From NCBI GenBank assembly GCA_032191485.1, contig JAVDOI010000040.1:783501-847500 (forward strand): 64,000 bases of DNA. Reading direction: 5' to 3'. The stretch's first letter is position 1. Each line of letters starts with the position of its first letter. This document shows positions 52,915 to 62,791 of the stretch, in pieces. Both the position numbers and the translations under genes were made by a program. The notes below the pieces were generated by a model, which did not search any database, had not been told where the DNA came from, and saw nothing but the letters and a program-made list of their open reading frames with translations. Origin of the DNA: Leptoclinus maculatus (taxonomy: Eukaryota; Chordata; Actinopteri; Perciformes; Stichaeidae).

Positions 52915-53583
52915 TTACCTCTTTTGTTTTTTAGGGATGTATGCAACCGGGTGCTCTGATAGCAAGGCTGTTCTGAGTCTCAAATAATCAGGGGTCTTTG
53001 CTTTATAATCTATGAGGAGATATCCGTAAGAGGGGGCGGTGGCATCATTAAACGCCTCTAGAAAATATTTAGTATTACCTGGAAACATCTGTCTAGCCAA
53101 TAGTGTAATCTGGTATTTATCCCTGGGGTTTTTAAACAAAATGAGATAGTTTGTGTTTAAACTAATAGTACGGCTAGCTTTACCTTGAATAAACAAATTT
53201 TGTACTAAATATATACAGCTGAGATTTCTATGATGTACATATTTTGTAAAAACATTTTGAACTTCTATGTTATTACTGGCATCGTTCATCAAGTCGTCTA
53301 TGATGAGCAAGTTGTTTTTGTCTGGAGGGAGCAGTACGTCGTCACACAGAGACTCGGGTAAACCGTCTACAAATTTGATATCTCTTATTTTAAGGAGTTG
53401 ATCATATAAAGGCTGCCAGCAGGAGTAAATGTAAACTACATTATCAAAACTGTGTGAAATAACCCTCGATGCATTTTCGATAATATCCTTGACAAAGAAT
53501 GTTTTACCACAGTTTGAGGGACCGCTCACCACTAAGCTAAATGGATGTTGTAACCTCACATCAAAGCCCTGATCAGTATCCAT
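52915..53583 (-). CDS. DNA packaging ATPase (FtsK/A32-like)
   Basis: 222 aa. Walker A GPSNCGKT near residue 20-27 and Walker B LLIIDDLMND near residue 92-100 are clear, with a conserved glutamine-type sensor stretch (YLVQNLFIQGKASR). In this family the enzyme pumps DNA into the capsid. The start ATG at 53583 overlaps the end of the polymerase gene by 11 nt (stop at 53573-53575), so the pair is probably translated from one transcript. The length matches family members. Confidence 0.93.
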   Translation of the reverse strand: MDTDQGFDVRLQHPFSLVVSGPSNCGKTFFVKDIIENASRVISHSFDNVVYIYSCWQPLYDQLLKIRDIKFVDGLPESLCDDVLLPPDKNNLLIIDDLMNDASNNIEVQNVFTKYVHHRNLSCIYLVQNLFIQGKASRTISLNTNYLILFKNPRDKYQITLLARQMFPGNTKYFLEAFNDATAPSYGYLLIDYKAKTPDYLRLRTALLSEHPVAYIPKKQKR

Positions 53584-56500
53584 AGGGGAGGGTGGTGTAA
53601 TCAGACAACACTCTGCGCTTATTGTACACCACCTGGACTTTCTTCAAAACTGACGCATTTTTAAGATGGAACTTCTTCTTATCCCTGGTGATGTTGTCAG
53701 ACACAGTCATCATGTGTGCATTGGTGTTCTGATTGGCTACAAATGCATGGACTAGACCAGTCAGTGCCTCAGGGGTGACAACTGCGGCATTTTTGGCGTT
53801 TAATGTCACCCCTTTGCACTTTACCTGTGTTTTGCCGTGTTTCGTGTTGTATGCATAACACTTTGGACCCCCCGATACAAACTCTGTGATGTAGTCTTCC
53901 TCAGGGAGACCACACACATCCCCGTTGTTTATTTCGTCTGTCAAGTCACCAAGATGCGAGCCGAGGGGCGGGACCCTGTCACCCTCCCGTGATGTGAATA
54001 CAACGCTGTCTGTGTCACAGTACAACACCCTCTCCTGCAGCGTATCTAACAGCTCATAAAGCACCAACCGCGCGTGGGCCGTTGTCATGGCTCCTATAAA
54101 CACATTTACATCTTTTATGCGTGAGGCCCGACCATCAGCGTAACACCACTGCACCAGTGCTAACTCGTCAGAAATAAAGCAGAACTGTCGCACATCGAAA
54201 TCATCGCTAAACATGAGCTGCATAAATCTGTTGGGGTCCGTGATCAGTTCACAGGATGGCATATTGGTCCGCATGCTAAACCGGCCCCACAAAGAGTTTA
54301 GGAGTAGTTTATTACAACTTCTCATTGCTTTGTTGACCTTGATTTTGCTGGGATCAAGCTTAATGCCCTCCTTTTCGAAATAGTCAGCGACATACTTCTC
54401 CTGATCAGCAGGTGTTTTGACATGTCCAGGGTAGCCAGAGGCCTCCTGCTTACACTTGAGAAATGTCTTGACATAACCCTGAAACAATGTGTCTGTGGTG
54501 CGGGGGAAATGCCACACTTCATCCATGGACACAATCTGGTAACCCTTTTCAACCGCCTTCTGCAGCTCGAAAGAGACCCACACACCCGACAGCTGTCTGT
54601 CTCTGTCACTGTGTGCACATGCACTCGTCTGGTTCAAATCTTCAGCACACGTGCAGCACAAGGGGAACATTAGTTTGTTGTGACACCTGTATGGCAGGAC
54701 GGGGTGGTACAAACCTTTTGGGGGGAGCACCGTGCACTTGATAAACCCAAAATAATTATCTATGGAATCGAAATCCCTAAAGATAATCTGGGGATGTCCA
54801 ACGGGGTACTGTTTTGTGGCCTGAACAGTCGGATACAGACTTGTGAAGTCATAGTATCTGACTTTTTCATCATCACCAGCCTGGTGATGTAGCTTCAAGG
54901 CATTTGTACGCCCCCCAAAGAGCGCCTCTCTAGGATTGAGCCGGACCTGCATCTTGTACGTAGACATGAATGTCTGCACAGCCAGATGGGATTTCTTTAA
55001 TGCTGTCCACTCACACTCCCACATCACAACAACCCGCAGACGATATTTATTTTGCAGAGCGTGTATTTTGTCCATGAACGCCCTGTACTGCTGGCCGTAG
55101 GTGACCTTGGTGACGGGGTTCAAACCAGATGGCACGTGACATTTGACACATCCGTGGAAAAAACACCCTGCAAATTCGTAGCAGATGTTTGTGTCTGCAT
55201 TAAAGCCGTCCACATAGAACGGGGGAAACCGTTGCTCACCATGATTGAGCGCATGCCTGATTGTGACGCTCTTTGTGTGTGCCACATATTCAAGCCACTG
55301 TATCGAGACATCTGAGTATGCCTTGTTCTGGGGCATGTATGCACCTTCATACGTTAGAGCCACAGTGTCTACGGGGAGAAACAGGGTCTTGAACACCCCC
55401 ATACAACTAGAAGCCAGTGTGGTGAATGCAAATGGATCAATCTGGGTGCACTCCAGAAAAGACTCGCGATAAATAGTGCACGCTCGGCGCAACACTGCTA
55501 CATCGTTCACGCAGTAGAGTCTGATCTCTGCCTGGAAATCAAATGTTTTGTCACAAACGGTGTCATACCAGCTCCTGAAGGAGGTTTTGGCACTGTCACC
55601 CATCTCGTTGTAGCCATAGTAAGAGGGGGCGGGGTATCTTCCTATGTAATACTCTCTCGCTCTAGTGTTGAATTTGTGAGGGAAATATCCTTTCACCAGA
55701 TCCTCGAACCCCAGAGCTGCAGGGGTTTTTGCTAAACTCATGGGGAGAAAGCTGAATGAATCAATCCAGCGCTGTTGTAAACCCTTGTCATGCATCAGAA
55801 TAACCCGACTCCCCCTCATTATCACCTCCGGTGTAATCTGTTGTTGAACAAAGTACTCCAGCAGGAGATAGTTGTCGAAGCCGGAGGCATTATGTGCTAT
55901 GAATGTGTAACCTCTGTACTTTGGCATTCTGTAACGCTTCACAAACGCATCGACACAGTTCAAGGTGTTGAAACAAAACTTGTTCCCATCCATATCCATC
56001 GCACACACAAAATTTGCCTCATGCTTGCCATTATGATAACGAGTCTCAAAATCAAAAAAAATGTACTTCGTTTCCACATCTTTTTTCTCCTGGGGCTGAA
56101 TAAAACATTCATGTGTCACATCGCTCTCCAACATCGGCACCCTACAGTGTGGACAGATAGGGGAGGGGCATGTGTGTGTCTTTTTACAGGCCTTGTACGT
56201 TTTACCACACATGTCACAGTATTTCATAGTATCACAGGGGATGATCCTATGAACAGCTTCTGGAAGCTTGTGCTGATCATAATAATTTTGTGATCTACAT
56301 ATGCGGTTACAGCCGTCACACTTGATTGTTGAGCCAGGGTGCTTATGGCACTCTGTAAAACATACATTGCATCGGTATTGACAGTTGTGGTATAGAGGTG
56401 TTTCATATGTTTGGTAGCAGAACCCGCATACATAAGATGATCCGAAAAACCCTGTCTGATTTTCAATCAGGTAATAGTGGTCATTGTGCAAATATAGCCA

Positions 56501-58357
56501 GATTGTCTGTTTGTGGGGTGTGTCATGTGTCTTGAAACACTGCAGTCTTTTAATGCCGTCATTGTGGTGAAATATTACAATTTTCACCCCCAGATGTGCC
56601 TCAAAGCTGGATACATCAGCGAATGATACACGATGCATGTGATCAAAGCCAACGGTCCTGTGTAGTAGGGATGCATATGCTAATTTAGCATGCTCTGTCA
56701 AAGAGGAGTTGTTGAAATGGGCCAGACAGAGAGAGAAACATAGATTATGACCCTCACTGATGACTGGCATGTGTAGAAAACGGCCTTTCTTAGCCAATAT
56801 CTCATTATAGGGGATGTTCCCTAACCTAAGACGACCTCCCCCACTTCTATTTTGTGCTACAGTGACTACTAGCTCCAATGCATCATCAGACACAGATTCA
56901 TCATTACTCTGAAGGACCTGTGCAATTTGCTCCATAAACATGTCTACGTTGTATGCATCGTTTGCATTTAGAACCGCCTGTACATCACTAGCCAGTGAGG
57001 GCCCCCGCAGCACAACATTTAAAACACTGCCCGCAGGGGCCGTGTTTATAGCCTGGTTGATCACTCCAGAGACGCATCCTCGAACCATGTCTGGGACTTG
57101 TTCTATGTCATTTAAACTAATGCCTCTGAAATCAACACGCTGCCTCAGTTCAAAAGCATTAAAAATGGGGATTGGCCTTCTATGAATAGCAGGGGGGATG
57201 ACCCCCCCACACTGAACAGTGGAGGGGGCATTCATCGCCGTCTCAACAACCATCTCTGAACCCACGCTTGCATCCCCCCGGGGGAGCGTCAAACAGTCAC
57301 CGTCTCCCCCACCTGGAGCCGTGGATGCACCCCCGAGATTATGCAATTGACCCGGGCTTGTTGCTACATGAATGTGCCTGTGTGGTGTCTCCGACTCAAT
57401 ACGACCGGGCTCACCCTCCCTTCTATGATTAGCAGAGGGGATGACCCCACCACACTGAACAGTGGAGGGGCCTTTCATCGCCGTCTCAACAAGCATCTCT
57501 GACCCCCCGTTTGATGCTCCCCCGGCGGGATGCAAACGTGGGGTCAGAGGTGCTTGTTGAGACTGCGACTCGATAACCCCCACGTCTGGCTCATCATCAA
57601 TAAATAGCATACGCCCGGGCTCACCCACCCTTCTATGATTAGCAGAGGGGATGACCCCGCCACATTGAACAGTGGAGGGGCCTTTCCTCACTGTCTCAAC
57701 AAGCATCTCTGAACCCCTGTTTGCATCCAACATGTTGAGCCTCAAACAGTCAGCCCCACACATACCTCCCCCAAGATTATGCGATTGATATGGGCTTGTG
57801 GTTGCCTCAATGGGCTTGTTAGGGGTCTCCGAATCACCCGGTCCCTCATGATGCAGGGCTTCATTACATAGGGGGGTCCCTATCTCTGTGGGGTCTATGA
57901 ACTCATAACTTGTAGACATTGAACATATGGATGCTGTGGGAGAGGAGGAGGAGGAGGAGGGGGAACTCGTGGCAGCATGAGCACTATGTATGTCTGGTCT
58001 TTCATTGCTGCCACATAATACATCAAGCAGCGTGGTGTACCCTTCATCTACATAAGATAAAGACGGTTCTGTAAAATGAGCCGCCCAGCTCTTCTCAGCG
58101 GTCTCCGCTGCAGCCGCAGCTTTAACAGCAATCTTTCGTTCCGCCAGGATGCGCGCTCTACGAGAGATTACACCCAGCTCCTGTATCAGGATGTCATATT
58201 CAATCATAACCTGTGCTATGGTAGAGGGCGGGGCGTTGTTATAAAAAACCTGATCATTAGCAGGCGTGTTTGGAGCGTAAACACTCACACGGGTATCCCC
58301 ACTATTAACAGCCTCAGTATCTATGTCAAGTTTTAAAAATTTCCGGGGTGGCTCCAT
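53573..58357 (-). CDS. Protein-primed family B DNA polymerase
   Basis: 1,594 aa from the ATG at 58357 (MEPPRKFLKLD). It should replicate the element from its terminal repeats. Visible parts by residue: a long low-complexity N-terminus with a three-fold internal repeat (about 214-393); an OTU-like Cys/His region (Cys near 540, His near 627); zinc-type Cys/His pairs (about 645-755); 3'-5' exonuclease motifs DFET near 767, HNASGFDNY near 822 and YCVND near 950; and polymerase motifs A (YDFTSLYP near 1170), B (NSLWG near 1352) and C (YCDTDS near 1448). The frame is intact over 4.8 kb. It is longer than many relatives because of the N-terminal region. The gene after it, the ATPase, overlaps by 11 nt. 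Confidence 0.95.
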   Translation of the reverse strand: MEPPRKFLKLDIDTEAVNSGDTRVSVYAPNTPANDQVFYNNAPPSTIAQVMIEYDILIQELGVISRRARILAERKIAVKAAAAAETAEKSWAAHFTEPSLSYVDEGYTTLLDVLCGSNERPDIHSAHAATSSPSSSSSSPTASICSMSTSYEFIDPTEIGTPLCNEALHHEGPGDSETPNKPIEATTSPYQSHNLGGGMCGADCLRLNMLDANRGSEMLVETVRKGPSTVQCGGVIPSANHRRVGEPGRMLFIDDEPDVGVIESQSQQAPLTPRLHPAGGASNGGSEMLVETAMKGPSTVQCGGVIPSANHRREGEPGRIESETPHRHIHVATSPGQLHNLGGASTAPGGGDGDCLTLPRGDASVGSEMVVETAMNAPSTVQCGGVIPPAIHRRPIPIFNAFELRQRVDFRGISLNDIEQVPDMVRGCVSGVINQAINTAPAGSVLNVVLRGPSLASDVQAVLNANDAYNVDMFMEQIAQVLQSNDESVSDDALELVVTVAQNRSGGGRLRLGNIPYNEILAKKGRFLHMPVISEGHNLCFSLCLAHFNNSSLTEHAKLAYASLLHRTVGFDHMHRVSFADVSSFEAHLGVKIVIFHHNDGIKRLQCFKTHDTPHKQTIWLYLHNDHYYLIENQTGFFGSSYVCGFCYQTYETPLYHNCQYRCNVCFTECHKHPGSTIKCDGCNRICRSQNYYDQHKLPEAVHRIIPCDTMKYCDMCGKTYKACKKTHTCPSPICPHCRVPMLESDVTHECFIQPQEKKDVETKYIFFDFETRYHNGKHEANFVCAMDMDGNKFCFNTLNCVDAFVKRYRMPKYRGYTFIAHNASGFDNYLLLEYFVQQQITPEVIMRGSRVILMHDKGLQQRWIDSFSFLPMSLAKTPAALGFEDLVKGYFPHKFNTRAREYYIGRYPAPSYYGYNEMGDSAKTSFRSWYDTVCDKTFDFQAEIRLYCVNDVAVLRRACTIYRESFLECTQIDPFAFTTLASSCMGVFKTLFLPVDTVALTYEGAYMPQNKAYSDVSIQWLEYVAHTKSVTIRHALNHGEQRFPPFYVDGFNADTNICYEFAGCFFHGCVKCHVPSGLNPVTKVTYGQQYRAFMDKIHALQNKYRLRVVVMWECEWTALKKSHLAVQTFMSTYKMQVRLNPREALFGGRTNALKLHHQAGDDEKVRYYDFTSLYPTVQATKQYPVGHPQIIFRDFDSIDNYFGFIKCTVLPPKGLYHPVLPYRCHNKLMFPLCCTCAEDLNQTSACAHSDRDRQLSGVWVSFELQKAVEKGYQIVSMDEVWHFPRTTDTLFQGYVKTFLKCKQEASGYPGHVKTPADQEKYVADYFEKEGIKLDPSKIKVNKAMRSCNKLLLNSLWGRFSMRTNMPSCELITDPNRFMQLMFSDDFDVRQFCFISDELALVQWCYADGRASRIKDVNVFIGAMTTAHARLVLYELLDTLQERVLYCDTDSVVFTSREGDRVPPLGSHLGDLTDEINNGDVCGLPEEDYITEFVSGGPKCYAYNTKHGKTQVKCKGVTLNAKNAAVVTPEALTGLVHAFVANQNTNAHMMTVSDNITRDKKKFHLKNASVLKKVQVVYNKRRVLSDYTTLPYGY
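57176..57716 (-). repeat. Three-fold internal repeat in the polymerase N-terminus
   Basis: Three ~85-bp copies at 57631-57715, 57421-57504 and 57178-57263 encode variants of SEMLVETxxKxPSTVQCGGV followed by IPxAxHRR, with spacers of about 125-155 bp. The copies differ by several substitutions, so the repeat is not brand new. Confidence 0.9.
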
Positions 58358-58441
58358 ATTGACCCAGTGTATAACCCTCCCTCTAAGAAACAAAAACTAA
58401 AACAAACAACCAAAAACTGTCTAGTGAATTATCGAGCCTGC

Positions 58442-59352
58442 CTAGACTCTGTCTTCCATGACTGACATAATATGATTGAGAGTACTAAATATGTGTTTTG
58501 TACGTATTACACTCGCGCGAATGAATTCCTCCTGAGATTCCCTCCCCAAAGTAATCCTTCGATCTAGCCTTACAATCTGTAGTTGCATGGTCCTAATGTT
58601 AGCGCTCATGTCTTCACCCATCGGCTGTATGTACTGTGCGCCTTGCCCACGCTCCTGCTCATCAATCCACTGACTTACATCAAACAAATCATGTGAATCT
58701 ACATCAGCACCAGCCTGTACATCATTAATAGGGCCTACAGGTATACACACAGTATCAACAGGTGCAATACTTTGTTCGTACAAATATCGCACGGGGTCAA
58801 ACGGCTGGTCAGTAAATAGTGGGCCTGTTTCTATACACACATCATTACCATCAAAATCTTGGTCGCATACAAATTGTGCGGTGTCCACAGGCCATTCAGT
58901 AAACTTTGAAGCGGTTTCGAACTCACTGTTTGAAGCCTCTGCAACAGATATTTTAGTCTCTGATAGGTGCTCCGGCGGGGAGTTGATCGCAAAACGGGCA
59001 GATGATCCGGTGGTGGGCCAGCACCCGGCAGCAGCAATTGCAGTCAAATCGGGTTCAGCTTGGAGTAGTGCAGCCACTGCTATGCCCACTTCATCTGGGG
59101 CGTTAGTGCAGGATTGCGGCCTCTCCGGTAAAACCCTTGATAAACAAAGACAAATATTAGTAATATATAGATGAAAACCCCCTGGGGTAAATAAATGAAA
59201 CATTATTTAACGAACACACACCTAGACACACTCTTAGTTTGTCGGGGCTCGACAATCGATGTACGGTCATGTGCTCCAACGCTCTCATATGCAGGCTTAC
59301 AGATGTTTTGTCGGGGTCTCTCAGACAGAGTCCTAATGAACAAAACAATAGT

Positions 59353-59389
<37 letters not shown>

Positions 59390-59907
59390 AACATGGTAAA
59401 TTAAACATGTACACACCTTTTTTTAACACCAGCCCGTTTATATCTCAACGATAATCTCCCAGGTTTGGGAGCGTTGATGTCTATATTTATTTACAATGAA
59501 ACGAAATTAATATTCTCTTTTGGAAGGGATACAACAGAACATTGGTATTTACAATTCATTCACTCACAGTGGTTCACAGGTTTTCTCACAGACCCCTGAT
59601 GGATTCGTTTTTTTTCCGGTGATTGAAAATCATCTGATGAATCTACAATGATATGGAGCGAAATAAATAGTTAAATAAAATAGATTATCGTATTAACCGA
59701 ATAAAAATGGTATTTAAACCCTAAAACTAAATACGCACCATAGAAGAGGCTCGGTGGTCTGTTTTCAATATCTTCCCCCCTATACACAGGCCTGCCCGCT
59801 GTTGATGAGAGCCTTTAGAAAACAAGTCTGATTTAAAATAAACACTGACCCACGAAATAAATAAATAAAATGAAAGAAGAAAATACTTACGTTTGATCAG
59901 TAGTCAT
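58442..59907 (-). CDS. Polinton six-exon unknown gene (344 aa)
   Basis: Exons by my reading, in order: 59891-59907 (with ATG), 59739-59812, 59568-59642, 59417-59480, 59222-59332 and 58442-59135. Their total of 1,035 nt is a multiple of three and the frame is open through all five joins, with different codon phases at each. Donors are GTAAGT, GTGCGT, GTGAGT, GTGTGT and GTGTGT, and all acceptors end in AG after pyrimidine-rich text. The last exon is acidic, with a TDQPFDP-type motif and a helical C-terminus (MQLQIVRLDRRITLG). I do not recognise the product. Being the outermost gene on the right arm, it may be an early or regulatory function. Confidence 0.78.
59136..59890 (-). other. Five short introns of the six-exon gene
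   Basis: Introns are 59813-59890 (78 nt), 59643-59738 (96), 59481-59567 (87), 59333-59416 (84) and 59136-59221 (86), all AT-rich and of a size usual for small teleost introns. The fourth holds a (TA)n run near 59357-59386. Confidence 0.72.
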
Positions 59908-60030
59908 GGCTTGATACGGACGAAATGGATCTGCTCCAGATAGCTCCTTGACAGCACATATAGTTGTCAGGGGAAAAGGCCAATGCTGTGATTGACGGCT
60001 CACTTTATGCAGTATCATTCAAATGACCCC

Positions 60031-60197
60031 TCCTCCTACAGGGCACGCTCGCAGGCCCGCGCAAAGAAGTTTCATATGTCATGTGATCAGTACCATGTGT
60101 TCGCCTCAGGCGCATGTGTCATATATGGACACGTGCACGCGCAAAGGTTTTGGACCAATTAATTGTGCACGCGCATACCAACATATGTATTACTACT
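60031..60197 (-). repeat. Polinton right terminal inverted repeat
   Basis: 167 bp, mirror of the left end with the same internal GCGCGTGCAC words and palindrome. The stretch from here to 59908 is the leader of the six-exon gene. Confidence 0.95.
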
Positions 60198-60203
60198 GTC
60201 ATC
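60198..60203 (+). other. Target site duplication, right
   Basis: GTCATC. The ATC is the start of the U2 gene at 60201. Confidence 0.95.
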
Positions 60204-60389
60204 GCTTCTCGGCCTTTTGGCTAAGATCAAGTGTAGTATCTGTTCTTATCAGTTTAATATCTGATATGTCCTCTATATGAGGATAACGTATTAAGCAGAT
60301 TTTTAGCATCGGGAGATGAAAAAGGGGCTTGCTCCGTTCACTCCACGCATTGACCCGGTATTGCAGCATTGCCGGGAACGGTGCACTCC
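60201..60389 (+). ncRNA. U2 snRNA, copy 15 (class A), promoter displaced
   Basis: The RNA body is complete and class A, but the Polinton ends at 60197. Only the GTC of the target duplication remains upstream, and the normal PSE lies 15 kb away. It is probably silent unless the Polinton end supplies a promoter. Confidence 0.93.
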
Positions 60390-60493
60390 TCAAATGCCTT
60401 GTGGACAACCAAACACCAATCCAAATGGATCAGTCTGTTGATTAACTTCACACTGTAATGAATGACGAGAGTCTCGCTGTCTATCTTAGAGGC

Positions 60494-61283
60494 TGTGTGT
60501 GTGTGATCTGTGTTCTGTGTGTGTTCTCTGTGTTGTGTGATCTGTGTTCTGTGTGTGATCTGGGATTTGTGTTCTGTGTTCTGTGTTCTGTGTGTGATCT
60601 CTGTGTTCTATCTGTGATGTGTGTGATCTGTGTTCCGTGTTCCGTGTGTGATCTCTGTGTTCTATCTGTGATGTGTGTGATCTGTGTTCCGTGTTCTGTG
60701 TGTGATCTCTGTGTTCTATCTGTGATGTGTGTGATCTGTGTTCCGTTTTCTGTGTGTGATCTCTGTGTTCTATCTGTGATGTGTGTGATCTGTGTTCCGT
60801 GTTCCGTGTGTGATCTCTGTGATCTGTGTGTGATCTCTGTGTTCTGTGTGTGATCTGTGTTCCGTGTGTGATCTCTGTGTTCTATCTGTGATCTGTGTTT
60901 GTTCTGTGTGATCTGTGTTCTGTGTGTGATCTCTGTGTTCTGTGTTCTGTGTGTGATCTGTGTTCTATCTGTGATCTGTGTGTGATCTCTGTGTTCTGTG
61001 TGTGATCTGTGTTCCGTGTGTGATCTCTGTGTTCTGTGTTCTGTGTGTGATCTGTGTTCTATCTGTGATCTGTGTGTGTTCTGTGTGATCTGTGATCTGT
61101 GTGTGATCTCTGTGTTCTGTGTGTGATCTGTGTTCCGTGTGTGATCTCTGTGTTCTGTGTTCTGTGTGTGATCTGTGTTCTATCTGTGATCTGTGTTTGT
61201 TCTGTGTGATCTGTGTTCTGTGTGTGATCTCTGTTCTGTGTGTGATCTCTGTGTTGTGTGATCTGTGTGATCTGTGTTCTGTC
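60494..61283 (+). repeat. GT-rich minisatellite, block 16
   Basis: About 790 bp, a haplotype shared with block 17 (an extra GTTCTGT word near its start). Confidence 0.9.
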
Positions 61284-61825
61284 TGATGCCCCTCATGGAA
61301 CATCGCTGTGCTCCCAGCCTCAAATCACTGTATGCATCAGCCCTGACTGCTTGGCGACATTTCCAGCTCTGAATGCCAATTTCTGTCCTCCGAGTCAGAT
61401 TGTGGGTTGAGGTCCTTTTGTAGCCTTTATTTCTTTTGCAGTTTGTCCAGAAAAGTGCAAGCATTGCTGTGCAGCAGTGTCTGTTGTATGCTGTGAAGCT
61501 GTGTGTTGAGTAATGCAAATTGCCCGGGTTCGCCAAGATAAGTGGGTGTGGCCTTCTGGATGTGCCTAAAGTGATTGTGTGTTCTCACTGATATTTTCCC
61601 TTCTTTGTGGGAGAAATGTGTTCCGAAGATTCTTCCATTGTTAGCATGCTTAGGTTTTAGGCTTTCGTTTGGTTGCTGGGCTGTGTTTGCATTCTCAGAA
61701 GCAGAAACAGCTTGCCAATGGAAGCTAATGCTAAAGGACTGCACTCTGGGATTATGCCATCTGGGAACCGTCATCCGGAGTACTATGTCTGGGAATGCCG
61801 CCCCTGCCGCTGTCTCTTCCAACTC

Positions 61826-61989
61826 TTACTTACCTGACAGGGGAGATACCATGATCAAGAAGGTGGTTCACCCAGGGCGAGGCCCAGCCATTGCACTCCG
61901 GTTGTGCTGACCACTGCGAATTCCCCAAATGTGGGAATCTCGACTGCATAATTTCTGGTAGTGGGGGACTGCGTTCGCGCTCTCCCCTG
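61826..61989 (+). ncRNA. U1 snRNA, copy 16 (5'-end variant)
   Basis: U1 with A1-to-T and G12-to-A changes at the 5' end. The ACTTACCTG core that pairs with 5' splice sites is intact. The change at the first transcribed base could alter the start site, because RNA polymerase II prefers a purine there. Confidence 0.92.
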
Positions 61990-62205
61990 ATTGTCATGTT
62001 GAAAAAAATATCAAGTGGTTTGTACTTTTGATTGGAGGGGAGGAAATAGTACAATGGAGAATATTGCCCTCTTTAAGATGTGGGCAGGAGTATGGGAATG
62101 GGTGTGGCTTCAGATTTGGAACAGGGCACGTCAATTTAGGCTTACCATGAGCGTTTTGACTGGGACAACTAGGGACTTCGGCTGCTCTTGACAAGAGTGC
62201 TGTAC

Positions 62206-62325
62206 TTACTTTGGTTTCTCTTCATAACGCACAAGTCTTTCGCCTTTTACTAAAGACTTCCGTGGAGAGGAACACCAATGAGTTCAACCTATTTTTAGCA
62301 GGCTTTGCCGTTTGGCTGAGCCTTG
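62206..62325 (+). ncRNA. U5 snRNA, copy 16
   Basis: Full U5 with G65 in the first complete unit right of the Polinton. Confidence 0.92.
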
Positions 62326-62499
62326 TACACTTGTGAAAAGATAAAAAGCTGTCCTTAACTAGACCAAGGTTCTTGACCATGGAGTGCTTGGATGGGTGTG
62401 CCAACCTGTAGCCACTGCTATGACCCATTGAAAGAACTGCACCATGACAAGGGAGAAATGTGTCAGGAGGTTGACACAGGAAGCAAACAGTTGGGGGTC

Positions 62500-62688
62500 A
62501 TCGCTTCTCGGCCTTTTGGCTAAGATCAAGTGTAGTATCTGTTCTTATCAGTTTAATATCTGATATGTCCTCTATATGAGGATAACGTATTAAGCAGATT
62601 TTTAGCATCGGGAGATGAAAAAGGGGCTTGCTCCGTTCACTCCACGCATTGACCCGGTATTGCAGCATTGCCGGGAACGGTGCACTCC
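62500..62688 (+). ncRNA. U2 snRNA, copy 16 (class A)
   Basis: Class A with its normal PSE upstream. Confidence 0.95.
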
Positions 62689-62791
62689 TCAAATGCCTTG
62701 TGGACAACCAAACACCAATCCAAATGGATCAGTCTGTTGATTAACTTCACACTGTAATGAATGACGAGAGTCTCGCTGTCTATCTTAGAGG

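Larger units (their letters stand above)
45004..60197. mobile_element. Polinton/Maverick (adintovirus-like) element, complete
   Basis: A 15,194-bp element with ~170-bp inverted ends starting AGTAGTAATA and a perfect 6-bp target duplication GTCATC (44998-45003 and 60198-60203), both typical of Polintons. It encodes the family's core set: family B polymerase, retroviral-type integrase, packaging ATPase, adenain-like protease and two jelly-roll-type capsid candidates. Left-half genes are on + and right-half genes on -, converging near 51.6 kb. Whether it is a transposon or an integrated virus cannot be told from sequence alone. Near-identical ends and open frames suggest a young copy. Confidence 0.96.

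Noticed and set aside
54322..54741. Frames on both strands inside the polymerase gene
   Set aside because: Shadows of the 1,594-codon polymerase frame, which carries all the catalytic motifs.
60201..60389. Polinton deleting part of the U2 gene
   Set aside because: The U2 body is complete on the right because the duplicated ATC restores its first bases; only the upstream promoter is separated.
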